A stretch of DNA of 64,000 nt, taken from contig NZ_FZNQ01000002.1 of assembly GCF_900188065.1 (NCBI RefSeq), forward strand, positions 286,606 through 350,605, in the 5' to 3' direction. Each line of letters opens with the position of its first letter. The first letter of the stretch is position 1. Below the pieces are notes generated by a model, which ran no database searches, was not told the DNA's origin, and saw only the letters and a program-made list of their open reading frames with translations. Both the position numbers and the translations under genes were made by a program. Shown here in pieces: positions 8,647 through 17,578 of the stretch. Origin of the DNA: Halorubrum vacuolatum (lineage in GTDB: Archaea > Halobacteriota > Halobacteria > Halobacteriales > Haloferacaceae).

Positions 8647-9789
8647 ATGCGCGTCGTGCGGCGAGCCGCCGGATGGTCGGGGGCGTTAGCCGCGGTGCTC
8701 GTGGCGGTGGTGGTCGTCAGCGCCGGGATCGGTCCGGTCCGGATCCCGCCGGCGGAGGTCGTGAAAGTCGTCTTGAACGCCCTCGTCGTCCCCGCCGGCA
8801 TCGAGACGGGCTCACGCGGAGCCGGCACGCTCACGCTCCCTACCCTTGAGGTGGTCTACACGTCGCCGTTCGCGTTCCCGGTCGCCGACGTTCACCACCG
8901 GATCGTCATGTACGTTCGGCTGCCGCGGATCCTGCTCGCTGCGACCGTCGGGTTCGCGCTCGCGGCCGCGGGTACCGTGATGCAGGGCTTCTTTCGAAAC
9001 CCCATGGCCGACCCCTCGATCATCGGCGTCTCCTCCGGCGCCGCCGTCGGCGCGGTCGGGTTCATCGTGCTCCCGATCTCGCTTTCGGCGACGGTCGCGC
9101 TTCCACTCGTCGGCGCCGTCGACCTCGGGATCTCCCGTGGCGTGGGAGTGAGCCTGTTTGCGTTCATCGGCGCGCTCGCGGCCGCGTTCGTGGTCTACGC
9201 CATCGCGACACGTCACGGACGGACGCCGGTCGCGACGCTCCTGCTCGCCGGCATCGCCGTCCAGACGTTCCTCGGCGCGGTCATCTCCTATCTGCAGCTA
9301 CAGGCCGGCGAGTCGTTGCGACAGATCGTCGCCTGGCTGATGGGTCACCTCTCGGCGGCCTCCTGGGGCGACGTCGCCGTGACGGCCGTGCTCGTCCCGC
9401 CGCTTTTCCTGCTGCTGCTCGTGCACGCCCGGGACCTCAACGTGTTGCTGCTCGGCGAGGAGGAGGCTCAGGGGCTCGGGATCGAAGTCGAGCGCACGAA
9501 GCGGATCCTGCTCGGGGCCTCAGCGCTCATCACCGCCGCGGGGGTCGCCTTCGCCGGCGTCATCGGCTTCGTCGGGCTGATCATTCCCCACATGCTCCGG
9601 CTTGTCGTCGGGCCGGATCATCGGGTGTTGCTCCCGACGGCCGCGCTCGCCGGCGGGTCGTTCCTCGTCGCCGCCGACACGCTCGCCCGTTCGGGGAGCG
9701 CGGAGGTGCCGGTCGGGATCGTCACCGCGGCGGTCGGCGCCCCGTTTTTCATCTACCTGCTCATGAGTCGGGAGGTGCACGAGCTGTGA
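8647..9789 (+). CDS. btuC: ABC transporter permease, FecCD/BtuC family
   Basis: Inner membrane permease of 380 residues with ~9-10 hydrophobic helices. Family marks include RLPRILLAATVGFALAAAG near residue 95, GFFRNPMADPSIIGVSSGAA, and the cytoplasmic coupling region with LLLGEEEAQGLGIEVERTK and GVIGFVGLIIPHMLRL. The start is the ATG at 8647 (MRVVRRAAGW): the basic N-terminus followed by a helix is typical, and TATA-like AAGTATTTACC lies ~25-35 bases upstream. It overlaps btuD by 3 bases, so the two are translationally coupled. It pairs with the divergent btuF product. Confidence 0.93.
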   Translation: MRVVRRAAGWSGALAAVLVAVVVVSAGIGPVRIPPAEVVKVVLNALVVPAGIETGSRGAGTLTLPTLEVVYTSPFAFPVADVHHRIVMYVRLPRILLAATVGFALAAAGTVMQGFFRNPMADPSIIGVSSGAAVGAVGFIVLPISLSATVALPLVGAVDLGISRGVGVSLFAFIGALAAAFVVYAIATRHGRTPVATLLLAGIAVQTFLGAVISYLQLQAGESLRQIVAWLMGHLSAASWGDVAVTAVLVPPLFLLLLVHARDLNVLLLGEEEAQGLGIEVERTKRILLGASALITAAGVAFAGVIGFVGLIIPHMLRLVVGPDHRVLLPTAALAGGSFLVAADTLARSGSAEVPVGIVTAAVGAPFFIYLLMSREVHEL

Positions 9790-10979
9790 GCGACCCGATG
9801 ATCGAGGTCCGTGAACTCACGGTCGCCTTCGGCGACGAGCCGGTGTTTTCGGACGTCGACCTGACCGTCGACCGTGGCACCTTCGTCGGACTCGTCGGCC
9901 CGAACGGCGCGGGAAAGACCACGCTGCTGCGGGCGATCAAGGGCACGCTGAAACCTGACCGCGGAACGGTCCGGCTCGCGGGCGACCCGCTCTCGACGCT
10001 TTCGGCGAAGGCGGTCGGTCGGCGGGTCGCGAGCGTCCCGCAATCGACGACGCTCTCGTTCGACTTTCCGGTGCGGAACGTCGTCGAGATGGGTCGGACG
10101 CCCCACATCGGTCGGTTCGGAAGCCACGACGCCGACGATGTCAGCGCGGTCGAGGAGGCGATGGCTGCTACGGGGGTCGCCCGGTTCGCCGATCGCCCGA
10201 TCACCGAGGTGTCCGGTGGGGAGCGCGGACGGGTGCTGCTCGCGCGCGCCATCGCACAGGGGACGCCCGCGCTTCTCCTCGATGAACCGACCGCGAGCCT
10301 CGACGTGAATCACGCCGTTCGGACCCTCGAGTTGGTCCGTGGGTTCGTCGACGACGGGCGAACCGCGGTCGCCGCGATCCACGACCTCGAGATGGCCGCA
10401 CGGTACTGTGACGTGGTCGTCCTCATCGCCGACGGGGGGATTCAGGCGGTCGGTGCCCCTCATGAGGTGTTCACCGCCGAGTCGATCCGCGCGTCTTTCG
10501 ACGCCGAGGCGTTCGTCGGCACCGACCCGACGACGGGATCGCCGGCCGTCACCACGTATCCCACGAGCGAGACCGACCCGCGGCGCGTGCACGTCGTCGG
10601 GATCGGACGACCCACGGCGCGTGTGGTCGCACGCCTCGTCGCGGCCGGACACGACCTCTCGGTGGGCGTGGTTCCCGCAACCGGCGCGGTCGCGGGGGTC
10701 GCCGCCGACGCCGACGTTCCCGCGGTGACGGTTCCACCGTTTGAGGACCCGGAGCGGTCACAGGTCGCCGCGGCGGCCGATCTCGCCGCGGACGCCGACG
10801 TCGTGATCGTCGTCGGGGAGCCTCACGAGCACGTCCGGCCCGTCACGGAGACGGCGACGCCGACCGTGCAGGTTCCGGCGGACGTCGATCCGACGGAGCT
10901 GCTTGAGACGGTTGCGGCCGCAACGCCGGACGAGGGCGAGTCGACGGATCACCCCGACGGTTCGGCGGAAGCGGCGTGA
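9786..10979 (+). CDS. btuD: ABC transporter ATPase BtuD with an extra C-terminal domain
   Basis: The first ~245 residues are a complete ABC ATPase: Walker A GPNGAGKTT (38-46), Q-loop Q86, signature SGGER (143-147), Walker B LLLDEP (163-168) and switch His199. Residues ~265-380 form a second alpha/beta, Rossmann-like domain (RRVHVVGIGRPTARVVARLV, then VVIVVGEPHEHV), followed by an acidic tail; ordinary BtuD/FecE proteins stop at ~260 residues. Translation starts at GTG 9786, whose TG belongs to the btuC stop TGA, so the two genes are coupled. The extra domain may be regulatory or bind a nucleotide or corrinoid, but this is inference. Confidence 0.92.
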   Translation: MSDPMIEVRELTVAFGDEPVFSDVDLTVDRGTFVGLVGPNGAGKTTLLRAIKGTLKPDRGTVRLAGDPLSTLSAKAVGRRVASVPQSTTLSFDFPVRNVVEMGRTPHIGRFGSHDADDVSAVEEAMAATGVARFADRPITEVSGGERGRVLLARAIAQGTPALLLDEPTASLDVNHAVRTLELVRGFVDDGRTAVAAIHDLEMAARYCDVVVLIADGGIQAVGAPHEVFTAESIRASFDAEAFVGTDPTTGSPAVTTYPTSETDPRRVHVVGIGRPTARVVARLVAAGHDLSVGVVPATGAVAGVAADADVPAVTVPPFEDPERSQVAAAADLAADADVVIVVGEPHEHVRPVTETATPTVQVPADVDPTELLETVAAATPDEGESTDHPDGSAEAA

Positions 10980-11070
10980 ACAGGAGCCCGTCGAACGGCG
11001 CGGATGAACGAGACGCCTACGAGCCCGACGAAGCGTCAAGCTTTATCCAGGTGACCGTCTGCATCCACCG

Positions 11071-12060
11071 ATGAGCGTTCCCTGTGTCGCCGTCGATCGC
11101 GAGCGTGGCGAGGCCGTCCGCACACGGCTCGCTCAGGCGGACGTCCTCGACGGCGACCATCGGATCGAGGTGGTCGGGGACGTGATCTATCTCCCGGTCA
11201 CGGACGCCGAGGCCGTCCCGCAAGCGCTCCGCGATCGGGTGGTCGAGCGCGATCCGGACGCCCGTGATCGGCCGCGGACGCCGGCCGAGATACTCGGCTA
11301 TGAGCCCTCCCTGGAGCGGCTCGGCGACATCGTCATTCTCGATGAGGACGACCCGGATCGGGCCCGGGAGATCGCCGACGCGGTGATGACCTCCGACATC
11401 CCGTGTGAGACCGTGGTGAATCGGGCCTCCCCCATCGAGGGCGAACTCCGCATCCGCGAGTGGGACGTCCTCGCGGGCAACGGAACCGAGACGACCCACC
11501 GCGAGTACGGTCACGAGTTTCGACTGGACGTCGCGTCCGTCTACTTCTCCCCTCGGCTGGCGACGGACCGTCATCGGGTGATCAGTCGAGTGGAGGCGGA
11601 CGAGACGGTCATCGACATGTTCGCCGGGGTCGGTCCGTATGCCATCCCCATGGCCTCACGTGGGGCGGACGTCATCGCCTGTGATCTGAACGAGGTCGCG
11701 ATCGAGTACCTCATCGAAAACGCCGCCCGGAACGGCGTTGCCGACCGCGTGACGGCGATCGCCGGCGACGTGCGCGACCTCCCGACGGAGTACGCGGACA
11801 CCGCCGATCGACTCGTGATGAACCTCCCGCACTCGGCCGACGAGTTCCTCGACGTCGCGGTCGCGCTCGCGGGCGACTCCTGTGTGATCCATTATTACGA
11901 CATCCAACACGAGGACGACCCCTTCGGTCCGGGCATCGCGGCGATCCGTGAGGCGGCCGGCGATGCGTACGCCGTCGCCGTCGAAGCCGAGCGTGTCGTC
12001 CGATCGTACGCGCCCCACGAGCACAACGTGCGGCTGGACGTGCGGCTTACGTCTCGTTGA
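11071..12060 (+). CDS. trm5: tRNA (guanine-37-N1) methyltransferase Trm5
   Basis: Trm5 methylates N1 of G37 next to the anticodon and prevents frameshifting. The 329-residue protein has an N-terminal region with an IVILDEDD strand, then YGHEFRLDVASVYFSPRL before the class I SAM methyltransferase fold. SAM-binding motif I is VIDMFAGVGPYAIPMA, motif II is VIACDLNEVAIEYL, and the catalytic-type motif is VMNLPHSADEFL. This combination (NLPH after DxFAGVGP) is characteristic of Trm5/Tyw2-type enzymes. It follows btuD by 91 bases and probably has its own promoter. A long gene-free region follows. Confidence 0.92.
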   Translation: MSVPCVAVDRERGEAVRTRLAQADVLDGDHRIEVVGDVIYLPVTDAEAVPQALRDRVVERDPDARDRPRTPAEILGYEPSLERLGDIVILDEDDPDRAREIADAVMTSDIPCETVVNRASPIEGELRIREWDVLAGNGTETTHREYGHEFRLDVASVYFSPRLATDRHRVISRVEADETVIDMFAGVGPYAIPMASRGADVIACDLNEVAIEYLIENAARNGVADRVTAIAGDVRDLPTEYADTADRLVMNLPHSADEFLDVAVALAGDSCVIHYYDIQHEDDPFGPGIAAIREAAGDAYAVAVEAERVVRSYAPHEHNVRLDVRLTSR

Positions 12061-12634
12061 GGCGCTGCAGTCGCTCCGTCCGTTTCCATCATTCGAACGA
12101 AAACGCGCACCTCACCCGGTGGGGACGGGCGAGGTGGCTACGGCCCGTGACATGACGAGGGTCCGCGGTCGTGTTCGCTCGGACCAGAGGCGACTTCGCG
12201 CTTGGGCACGCCGGAGACGTGGGATCACACACGACGACCGCGACCGACGGCTGACCGATGAATCCGCTATCGCCCGGTACGGGCTCCGACCGGGCAGACG
12301 TCGCCGAGGGAGTCGATCCCCACCGTCACGGCACGCGACGACGCGGGTACACATTGAGACACGATCCCGGATCGATATTTAAAAATTGTCCTTATATGCA
12401 CATTACTATCCTATATGTTATCGACGAGGGCGTATTGCATGAGCTAGTTCGCCGATTCTGTGATATAGTAGATCAATCGTCTAAAAATCTTCCGTTGGTG
12501 CATTAAACCCTTCTTAAAACAACCCGGTCGGACAGCCAGAGGTGCACCTCCACCGTCGCCGTTGCGGTCGCTATAGTCCGTGAATCTCACACGAGCGGGC
12601 CCTCGCCGATGAAACGGAATGTGCCCTCGAAACG
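12061..12634. other. Gene-poor intergenic region with an AT-rich core
   Basis: These 574 bases lie between trm5 and the small regulator gene and hold no coding region I can support. Bases ~12361-12530 are strikingly AT-rich against the surroundings, with a strong TATA-like GATATTTAAAAATTG near 12372-12386 and further ATATG/TATA stretches. A small RNA transcribed rightwards from ~12405 would fit. A 36-codon frame from the ATG at 12396 exists, but it starts too close to the TATA-like element for a leaderless message and has no recognisable relatives. Confidence 0.5.
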
Positions 12635-12940
12635 TTAGTTCTCGACTTCCGCGGTGTCGTCGATCCGCATCGTTCCCAGTTTCTCGACCGTCTGATCGAG
12701 TTTCTCGCCGAGCTCGTCGACGAACTCGTGGGTCCGTTCCGTCGTGATCGCACCCTGACTCGACGGCTCGATAAGGTTCTCCTCCTCGAGGACACGCAGG
12801 GAGTAGCGAACCTTGTGATGCGGGTAGCCGGTCTCGTTCGACATCTTTACGATGCCGATCGGTTCGTTCTCGATGACCATCTTCAGCACCTGAAGGTGCC
12901 GTTCCAACATGTCCACCTCTTTCTCAAGTCGATCTATCAT
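12635..12940 (-). CDS. Small winged-helix transcriptional regulator with coiled-coil ends
   Basis: The 101-residue product has an N-terminal amphipathic helix (MIDRLEKEVDMLERHLQVLK), a winged helix-turn-helix (IGIVKMSNETGYPHHKVRYSLRVLEEENL, positions ~29-57, quoted in two parts: IGIVKMSNETGYPHHK and VRYSLRVLEEENL), and a C-terminal helix likely to dimerise. Such compact proteins are common in haloarchaea and annotated as predicted regulators; targets are unknown. ACGTTTAAAAGG near 12965-12975 lies ~25-35 bases upstream of the ATG and supports a leaderless start. It is divergent from purA across 272 bases. Confidence 0.82.
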   Translation of the reverse strand: MIDRLEKEVDMLERHLQVLKMVIENEPIGIVKMSNETGYPHHKVRYSLRVLEEENLIEPSSQGAITTERTHEFVDELGEKLDQTVEKLGTMRIDDTAEVEN

Positions 12941-13212
12941 GCCACATGTTAACTTGTCATGGCACCTTTTAAACGTTCCTGTCGAGGCCGCCAGAATAGC
13001 TGCTCAACCCGATACATTGGTATGAGGGAAATTAACTATGCTGGTCGCCGTCGCGCCCACCGATCGTTCCGGACCTGCACCGGTTGCGGCGGAGGGAGCG
13101 CACGGGCGATGAGAGGTTCGGGCCCGCAGCGAGGGACCGATCCACGGTCGTGCCGTCTCGGCCGCCACGGACCGTAATCGGTTTTACCCCCCGCTTGGAA
13201 CGGGGGACCGGT

Positions 13213-14571
13213 ATGACTGTCACCATCGTCGGCTCCCAACTGGGAGACGAGGGCAAGGGCGCGCTCGTCGACCGGTGGGGAGGGGACGCGGACGTCGTAG
13301 TCCGTTATCAGGGCGGCGACAACGCCGGCCACACCGTCGTCGAGGGCGGCGACGAGTACAAGCTGTCGCTCGTGCCGAGCGGCGCAGTTCGGGGCAAAGT
13401 CGGGATCCTCGGCAACGGCTGCGTGGTCAACCCACGCACGCTGTTCGAGGAGCTCGATACACTCAGGGAGCGCGGGCTCGACCCCGACGTGCGGGTCGCG
13501 CGCCGGGCCCACGTCATCCTCCCGTATCACCGCGTGCTCGACGGGATCGAAGAGACCGTGAAGGCCGACGACGACGCCGGGGAGGAGGTCGGCACCACCG
13601 GCCGCGGGATCGGCCCGACCTACGAGGACAAAGCCGGCCGACGCGGGGTGCGCGTCGCGGACCTCCTCGAACCGGATGTCCTCCGTGCGAAACTCGAATA
13701 CGCGGTCCCGCAGAAGCGCGCGCTCGTCGAGCGCGTTTACGGCCTCGATATCCAGGGATCCGAAAACGAGGCGGCGTTCGACGTCGACGCGCTCTTCGAG
13801 GAGTTCGTCGCCGTCGGCGAACGGCTCGCCGACGAGGGGATGACCGTGAACTGCTCGGACTACCTCTATCGCCGCGCACAGGCGGGCGACCGGATCATGT
13901 TCGAGGGTGCACAGGGCACCCACATCGACGTGGATCACGGGAACTACCCGTTCGTCACCTCCTCGAACCCGACCGCCGGCGCGGCCGCGGTGGGTTCCGG
14001 AACCGGCATCACGACGGTCGGTTCCGGCGAGGTCGTCGGGATCGTGAAGGCGTACCTCTCGCGCGTCGGTGCGGGACCGCTGCCGACGGAGCTCGACGGC
14101 GACGCCGACGAGGAGGCGCTCGCGGACGAGATCCGCGAGAAGGGCGGCGAGTTCGGGACCGTGACGGGTCGACCCCGACGGATCGGCTGGCTCGACCTCC
14201 CGATGGTTCGCCACGCCGCCCGCGTCTCCGGATTCACGGGGCTCGCGGTGAATCACGTCGACGTGCTCGCGGGGCTTGAAGAACTCAAGGTCTGTACCGC
14301 CTACGAACTCGACGGCGAGGAGATCGATACGGTGCCGACCTCGACGGAGCGGTGGGAGCGCTGTGAGCCGATCTACCGCGAGTTCGATACGTGGGAGGAG
14401 GTCGATTGGACGACCGTCGCGGCCGAGGGCTACGACGCGCTGCCCGAGGCGACGAAGGCGTACCTCTCGTTCCTCGCCGAGGAGACGGAGACGCCCGTCT
14501 ACGCCGTCGGCGTCGGTCCCGACCGCGAGGAGACGATCGAAGTGACGAACCCGTTCGAAGTTGAGGGGTAA
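13213..14571 (+). CDS. purA: Adenylosuccinate synthetase
   Basis: PurA joins IMP and aspartate using GTP to make adenylosuccinate, the first committed step to AMP. The 452-residue protein begins with MTVTIVGSQLGDEGKGALVD, containing the phosphate-binding GDEGKG loop, then NAGHTVV with the catalytic His. TTGRGIGPTYEDKAGRRGVR and MFEGAQGTHIDVDHG are further family motifs, and the IMP/aspartate loop appears as GTVTGRPRRIGWLDLP. The frame is open from 13084, but the ATG at 13213 matches the universal start and has GGTTTTACC ~25-33 bases upstream. It converges with aroA, 27 bases apart. Confidence 0.97.
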   Translation: MTVTIVGSQLGDEGKGALVDRWGGDADVVVRYQGGDNAGHTVVEGGDEYKLSLVPSGAVRGKVGILGNGCVVNPRTLFEELDTLRERGLDPDVRVARRAHVILPYHRVLDGIEETVKADDDAGEEVGTTGRGIGPTYEDKAGRRGVRVADLLEPDVLRAKLEYAVPQKRALVERVYGLDIQGSENEAAFDVDALFEEFVAVGERLADEGMTVNCSDYLYRRAQAGDRIMFEGAQGTHIDVDHGNYPFVTSSNPTAGAAAVGSGTGITTVGSGEVVGIVKAYLSRVGAGPLPTELDGDADEEALADEIREKGGEFGTVTGRPRRIGWLDLPMVRHAARVSGFTGLAVNHVDVLAGLEELKVCTAYELDGEEIDTVPTSTERWERCEPIYREFDTWEEVDWTTVAAEGYDALPEATKAYLSFLAEETETPVYAVGVGPDREETIEVTNPFEVEG

Positions 14572-14598
14572 GTTGCCCCCGAGCTAACGGTATTCCGT

Positions 14599-15921
14599 TC
14601 AGGCGTCGGTCTCGACGGTCGCGCCGAGATCCGTAAGCGTCGAGAAGAAACCGGGGAATGAGACGTCGACGTGCTCGCCGCCGCGGATCGTCGTGGTCCC
14701 CTCCGCGACGAGCCCCGCGATCGAAAGCGACATCACGATCCGATGGTCGCCACGGCCGTCCACGGTGGCGCCCACGAGGTCGCTCTCGTCGCCGTGGACC
14801 GTCAACACGTCCGGCTCCTCAGTCGTCTCCGCGCCGAGCTTGCCGAGCTCCTCGGCCATCGCGGAAACACGGTCGGTCTCTTTATACCGGACGTGTTCAC
14901 AGTTCACGATCCGTGTCTCACCGTCGGCGATCGCCCCGAGCGTCGCGATCGTCGGGAGGAGATCGGGGGTGTCCCCGACGTCGACCTCGACGCCCGAGAG
15001 CGGGGCGCGTTCGACGGCGATCACGCCGTCGTCGCGGTTCCACTCGATCGACGCGCCCATGCGCTCGGCGATCTCGACGATGGCGGAATCCCCCTGTGCG
15101 CTCGGCCGAGCCCCTTCGATCCGTACACCCGCGTCGCCCTCGCCAGCGACGGCACCGGCCGCGACGAGGTAGGAGATCGAGGAGAAATCCCCCGGCACAG
15201 CGTAGCTGCCCCCCGTCGGCTCGTACCGCTGGTCGCCGGGCACGGAGAACCCACGGGCCCCCTCTGCGGTCTCGCTGCCCATTGGCGTCGCCTCGACGCC
15301 GAAGTCGGCCAGCAGCTCCAACGTGATGTCGACGTAGGGGGCCGATTTCAACTCGGTCGTCAACTCGACGTCGATCCCTTCCTCGGTCACGGCACCGGCC
15401 ATGAGCAGCGACGTCACGTACTGTGAGGAGACGTCGCCCGGGATCGCGACCTCCCCGCCCGAAAGTGGGCCGAAGACGACGAGCGGTGCCTGGCCGTTGC
15501 CACGGGTCGACTCCGCACGAACGCCGAGATCCCCGAGCGCGTCGAGGAGCGGTCCCTGCGGCCGCGAGCGGAGGGACCCGTCCCCGGTCAACACCGTGCC
15601 GCCGTCACCGAGCGCCGCGGTTCCCGTGACGAGCCGCATCGTCGTCCCGGAGTTCTCACAATCGATCACGTCGTCCGGGACGGTCGGGCGACCGCCGAAC
15701 CCGGCGACCTCGAACGTGTCGGCTCCGTCATCGCGCTCCACTTGTCCACCAAAGGCGGTCACCGCCCGCGCGGTCGCCCGGGTATCCGCGGAGACCAGCG
15801 GCGATCGAACCGTCGCGCCGTCGCTGTATCCCGCGGCGAGTATCGCGCGATGGGTGTAGCTCTTCGAGGGCGGCGCCCGGGCGCTTCCCCCGACCGTCGA
15901 GGAGGTTACGTGTACGTCCAT
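14599..15921 (-). CDS. aroA: 3-phosphoshikimate 1-carboxyvinyltransferase (EPSP synthase)
   Basis: EPSP synthase transfers the enolpyruvyl group of PEP to shikimate-3-phosphate in aromatic amino acid synthesis. The 440-residue protein has the two-domain inside-out barrel motifs: [19 protein letters not shown] at the N-terminus, [14 protein letters not shown] (PEP-binding loop), [18 protein letters not shown], and C-terminal [20 protein letters not shown] and [21 protein letters not shown]-like AACTTACCC lies ~25 bases upstream near 15942-15952. The next step is supplied by aroC 7 kb away in this window, so the pathway genes are dispersed rather than clustered. Confidence 0.97.
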   Translation of the reverse strand: MDVHVTSSTVGGSARAPPSKSYTHRAILAAGYSDGATVRSPLVSADTRATARAVTAFGGQVERDDGADTFEVAGFGGRPTVPDDVIDCENSGTTMRLVTGTAALGDGGTVLTGDGSLRSRPQGPLLDALGDLGVRAESTRGNGQAPLVVFGPLSGGEVAIPGDVSSQYVTSLLMAGAVTEEGIDVELTTELKSAPYVDITLELLADFGVEATPMGSETAEGARGFSVPGDQRYEPTGGSYAVPGDFSSISYLVAAGAVAGEGDAGVRIEGARPSAQGDSAIVEIAERMGASIEWNRDDGVIAVERAPLSGVEVDVGDTPDLLPTIATLGAIADGETRIVNCEHVRYKETDRVSAMAEELGKLGAETTEEPDVLTVHGDESDLVGATVDGRGDHRIVMSLSIAGLVAEGTTTIRGGEHVDVSFPGFFSTLTDLGATVETDA

Positions 15922-16028
15922 GTTCCACCCTGCCGTCCGAAAGGGTAAGTTCCTACCGGCCGCGGCGATGGGACGGTCATCGGACCGGCGGCGTACCCTT
16001 TATACGACCGGGAGCGTTAGCGTCGCGT

Positions 16029-16565
16029 ATGCCCCAGTGTGAAATGTGTGGCGCCGAGCAGTCCTCGTTAACGACCACGAAGGTCGAAGGTGCCGAGCTG
16101 GAGCTGTGTAGCTCCTGTACGGACTTCGGAACCGAGGTCCGTCAGGACACGGGCTCGTCGGGCGGGAGCAAGTACTCGACGACGTCCAGCTCCGGTCGCG
16201 CGTCGAGTGGCTCATCGGGGTCGTCAGGTGCGTCCGGCGGGAGCGCCTCCGGTGGCACGACCCGCCGACGCCGAGACATGTTCGACGATATGGACGAGGT
16301 CGCGACCGACTATGACGACCGGATCCGGAGCGCGCGCGAGTCACGCGGACTCAGTCAGGAGGAACTCGCCAACCAGCTCAACGAGAAGGCGAGCCTCATC
16401 CGAAAACTGGAGCGCGGCGACGTCCTCCCGAGCGACGAGGTCCAACGGAAGTTGGAACGCGAACTCGACATCACGCTCGTCGAAGGTGGGGAGGTCGATG
16501 CCGACTGGGAAACGGGGAATACGGGGACGATGACCCTCGGCGACGTCGTCAAACGGAAGGATTGA
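16029..16565 (+). CDS. mbf1: Multiprotein bridging factor 1 homologue (HTH protein)
   Basis: Archaeal MBF1 has a zinc ribbon plus a Cro/C1-type helix-turn-helix and associates with ribosomes or the transcription machinery. Here the ribbon is CEMCGAE...CSSCTDFG (residues ~5-36), followed by a Ser/Gly-rich linker (~40-78). The HTH (RGLSQEELANQLNEKASLIR, ~112-131) continues into KLERGDVLPSDEVQRKLERE. The 178-residue length is usual for the family. CTTTATACG at 15998-16006 sits ~23-31 bases before the ATG, consistent with a leaderless transcript. It is divergent from aroA across ~107 bases. Confidence 0.93.
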   Translation: MPQCEMCGAEQSSLTTTKVEGAELELCSSCTDFGTEVRQDTGSSGGSKYSTTSSSGRASSGSSGSSGASGGSASGGTTRRRRDMFDDMDEVATDYDDRIRSARESRGLSQEELANQLNEKASLIRKLERGDVLPSDEVQRKLERELDITLVEGGEVDADWETGNTGTMTLGDVVKRKD

Positions 16566-16592
16566 GATCGGTCAAGCCGGGCCGCCTCGGTT

Positions 16593-17117
16593 TTAAATCC
16601 GGTCCGAATCGACGTAGACGTCGAGCTCGACGTCCCGTCTCGATCCCTCCAGATCGGTAACCGCGCGCTCGACGACCCGTTCGGCCTCCGTCCGAATGAG
16701 CGGAATGGCCTTCTTTAACACCCAGTCGAACGAGACCAGCCGCGGGAGGTTGAGCGCGTCCGGACTGGCCGAGCTTGGGTCGAACTCGACCTCAAGCGAA
16801 ACCGTGCAGGTCGGCGTCCCGTCGGTGCCCTCGTGGGGGGTGATCCGCCAGCAACCGCCCGCGTCAATGTCCTTCGTGATGGTCCAGTCGATCCGTCCGG
16901 GCGGTTCAACGCCCGTCACCCGCGAGTGAGCCGTGTAGGTGAGTTTCCACCAGGCGAACCGCAGCGCGTATCGGGTTCCCGGGCCACCGTCGCCTTCGAG
17001 CGTCCGCACCTCGGTTAAATACTCCGAGTACCGACCGTATCGCGGGAAATCGAGCAGGAACTCGTAGACCGTTTCGGGCTTCGCAAACACCTTCGTCCGC
17101 ACGACGAGTTCGTCCAC
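16593..17117 (-). CDS. SRPBCC (START-like) family protein
   Basis: The 174-residue product fits the polyketide-cyclase/START-like helix-grip fold: an N-terminal strand (ELVVRTKVFAKPETVYEFLLD), a central WTITKDIDAGG strand and a long C-terminal helix (LKKAIPLIRTEAERVVERAV, then TDLEG). Such proteins bind hydrophobic ligands or act as aromatase/cyclase-like enzymes; nothing here narrows the ligand. The start is GTG at 17117, where the conserved first strand begins; no ATG is better placed. It converges with mbf1, 27 bases from its stop. A second SRPBCC gene lies at 58497-58991. Confidence 0.8.
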   Translation of the reverse strand: MDELVVRTKVFAKPETVYEFLLDFPRYGRYSEYLTEVRTLEGDGGPGTRYALRFAWWKLTYTAHSRVTGVEPPGRIDWTITKDIDAGGCWRITPHEGTDGTPTCTVSLEVEFDPSSASPDALNLPRLVSFDWVLKKAIPLIRTEAERVVERAVTDLEGSRRDVELDVYVDSDRI

Positions 17118-17258
17118 GTCCCTCCTTCGGGGACGGGAAGCCTAAATGATGCGGCCCTCTGGCCTCCGGTCACCCCACCATCGACCGTCACATGACAGCG
17201 TTCGGCCGCCGGATCGGTTTTATTCGGCTGGGCCTGAGCCACCGCTAGCCGCGCCCTC

Positions 17259-17558
17259 ATGTACGTCCCAACCGACGTTCCCGACCGCTGCCCCACGTGT
17301 GACCGACCCTATGAATCCGTCTCACGTCATACCGGCGGGTTCAGCGTAAACTTACTCGACAACGATCGATACCAGCGGGTCTGTTTTCATCCCGTAACCG
17401 ACGGGGAGAACACGCCAGCGATGGACTGCTATCACCACACCCATGCGGAGGCGGGCGTGGACGGATCGACCGCCGGCGTAGACGGATCGACCGCCGGCGT
17501 AGACGGATCGGCCAGTAGAGAGTTTGGCGGGAGCGATGCTCATAAAAGGGAGCGATAA
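17259..17558 (+). CDS. Small conserved haloarchaeal protein with a repeat tail
   Basis: The product has 99 residues. The first ~65 look like a folded, Cys/His-containing domain (CPTCDRPYESVSRHTGG, then CFHP and MDCYHHTH) that may bind zinc. It is followed by GVDGSTA repeated 2.6 times and a charged tail. I recognise the head as a domain of unknown function found in haloarchaea. TCGGTTTTATTCGG near 17212-17225 is a plausible promoter ~34-47 bases upstream. The repeated tail is encoded by a 21-bp tandem repeat and is probably variable between strains. Confidence 0.7.
   Translation: MYVPTDVPDRCPTCDRPYESVSRHTGGFSVNLLDNDRYQRVCFHPVTDGENTPAMDCYHHTHAEAGVDGSTAGVDGSTAGVDGSASREFGGSDAHKRER
17454..17513. 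repeat. 21-bp tandem repeat, 2.9 copies, in-frame
   Basis: Units at 17454-17474, 17475-17495 and 17496-17513 (last one 18 bases) differ by one or two bases. Each full unit encodes GVDGSTA, so changes in copy number keep the reading frame of the small protein at 17259-17558. Confidence 0.92.
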
Positions 17559-17578
17559 AAGGGACCTTCGCCCGCGAC

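Noticed and set aside
12258..12506. 82-codon frame in the gap after trm5 (and its 36-codon ATG-led end)
   Set aside because: First half is Arg/Gly-rich noise, and the ATG-led end is too close to its TATA-like element; no known relatives.
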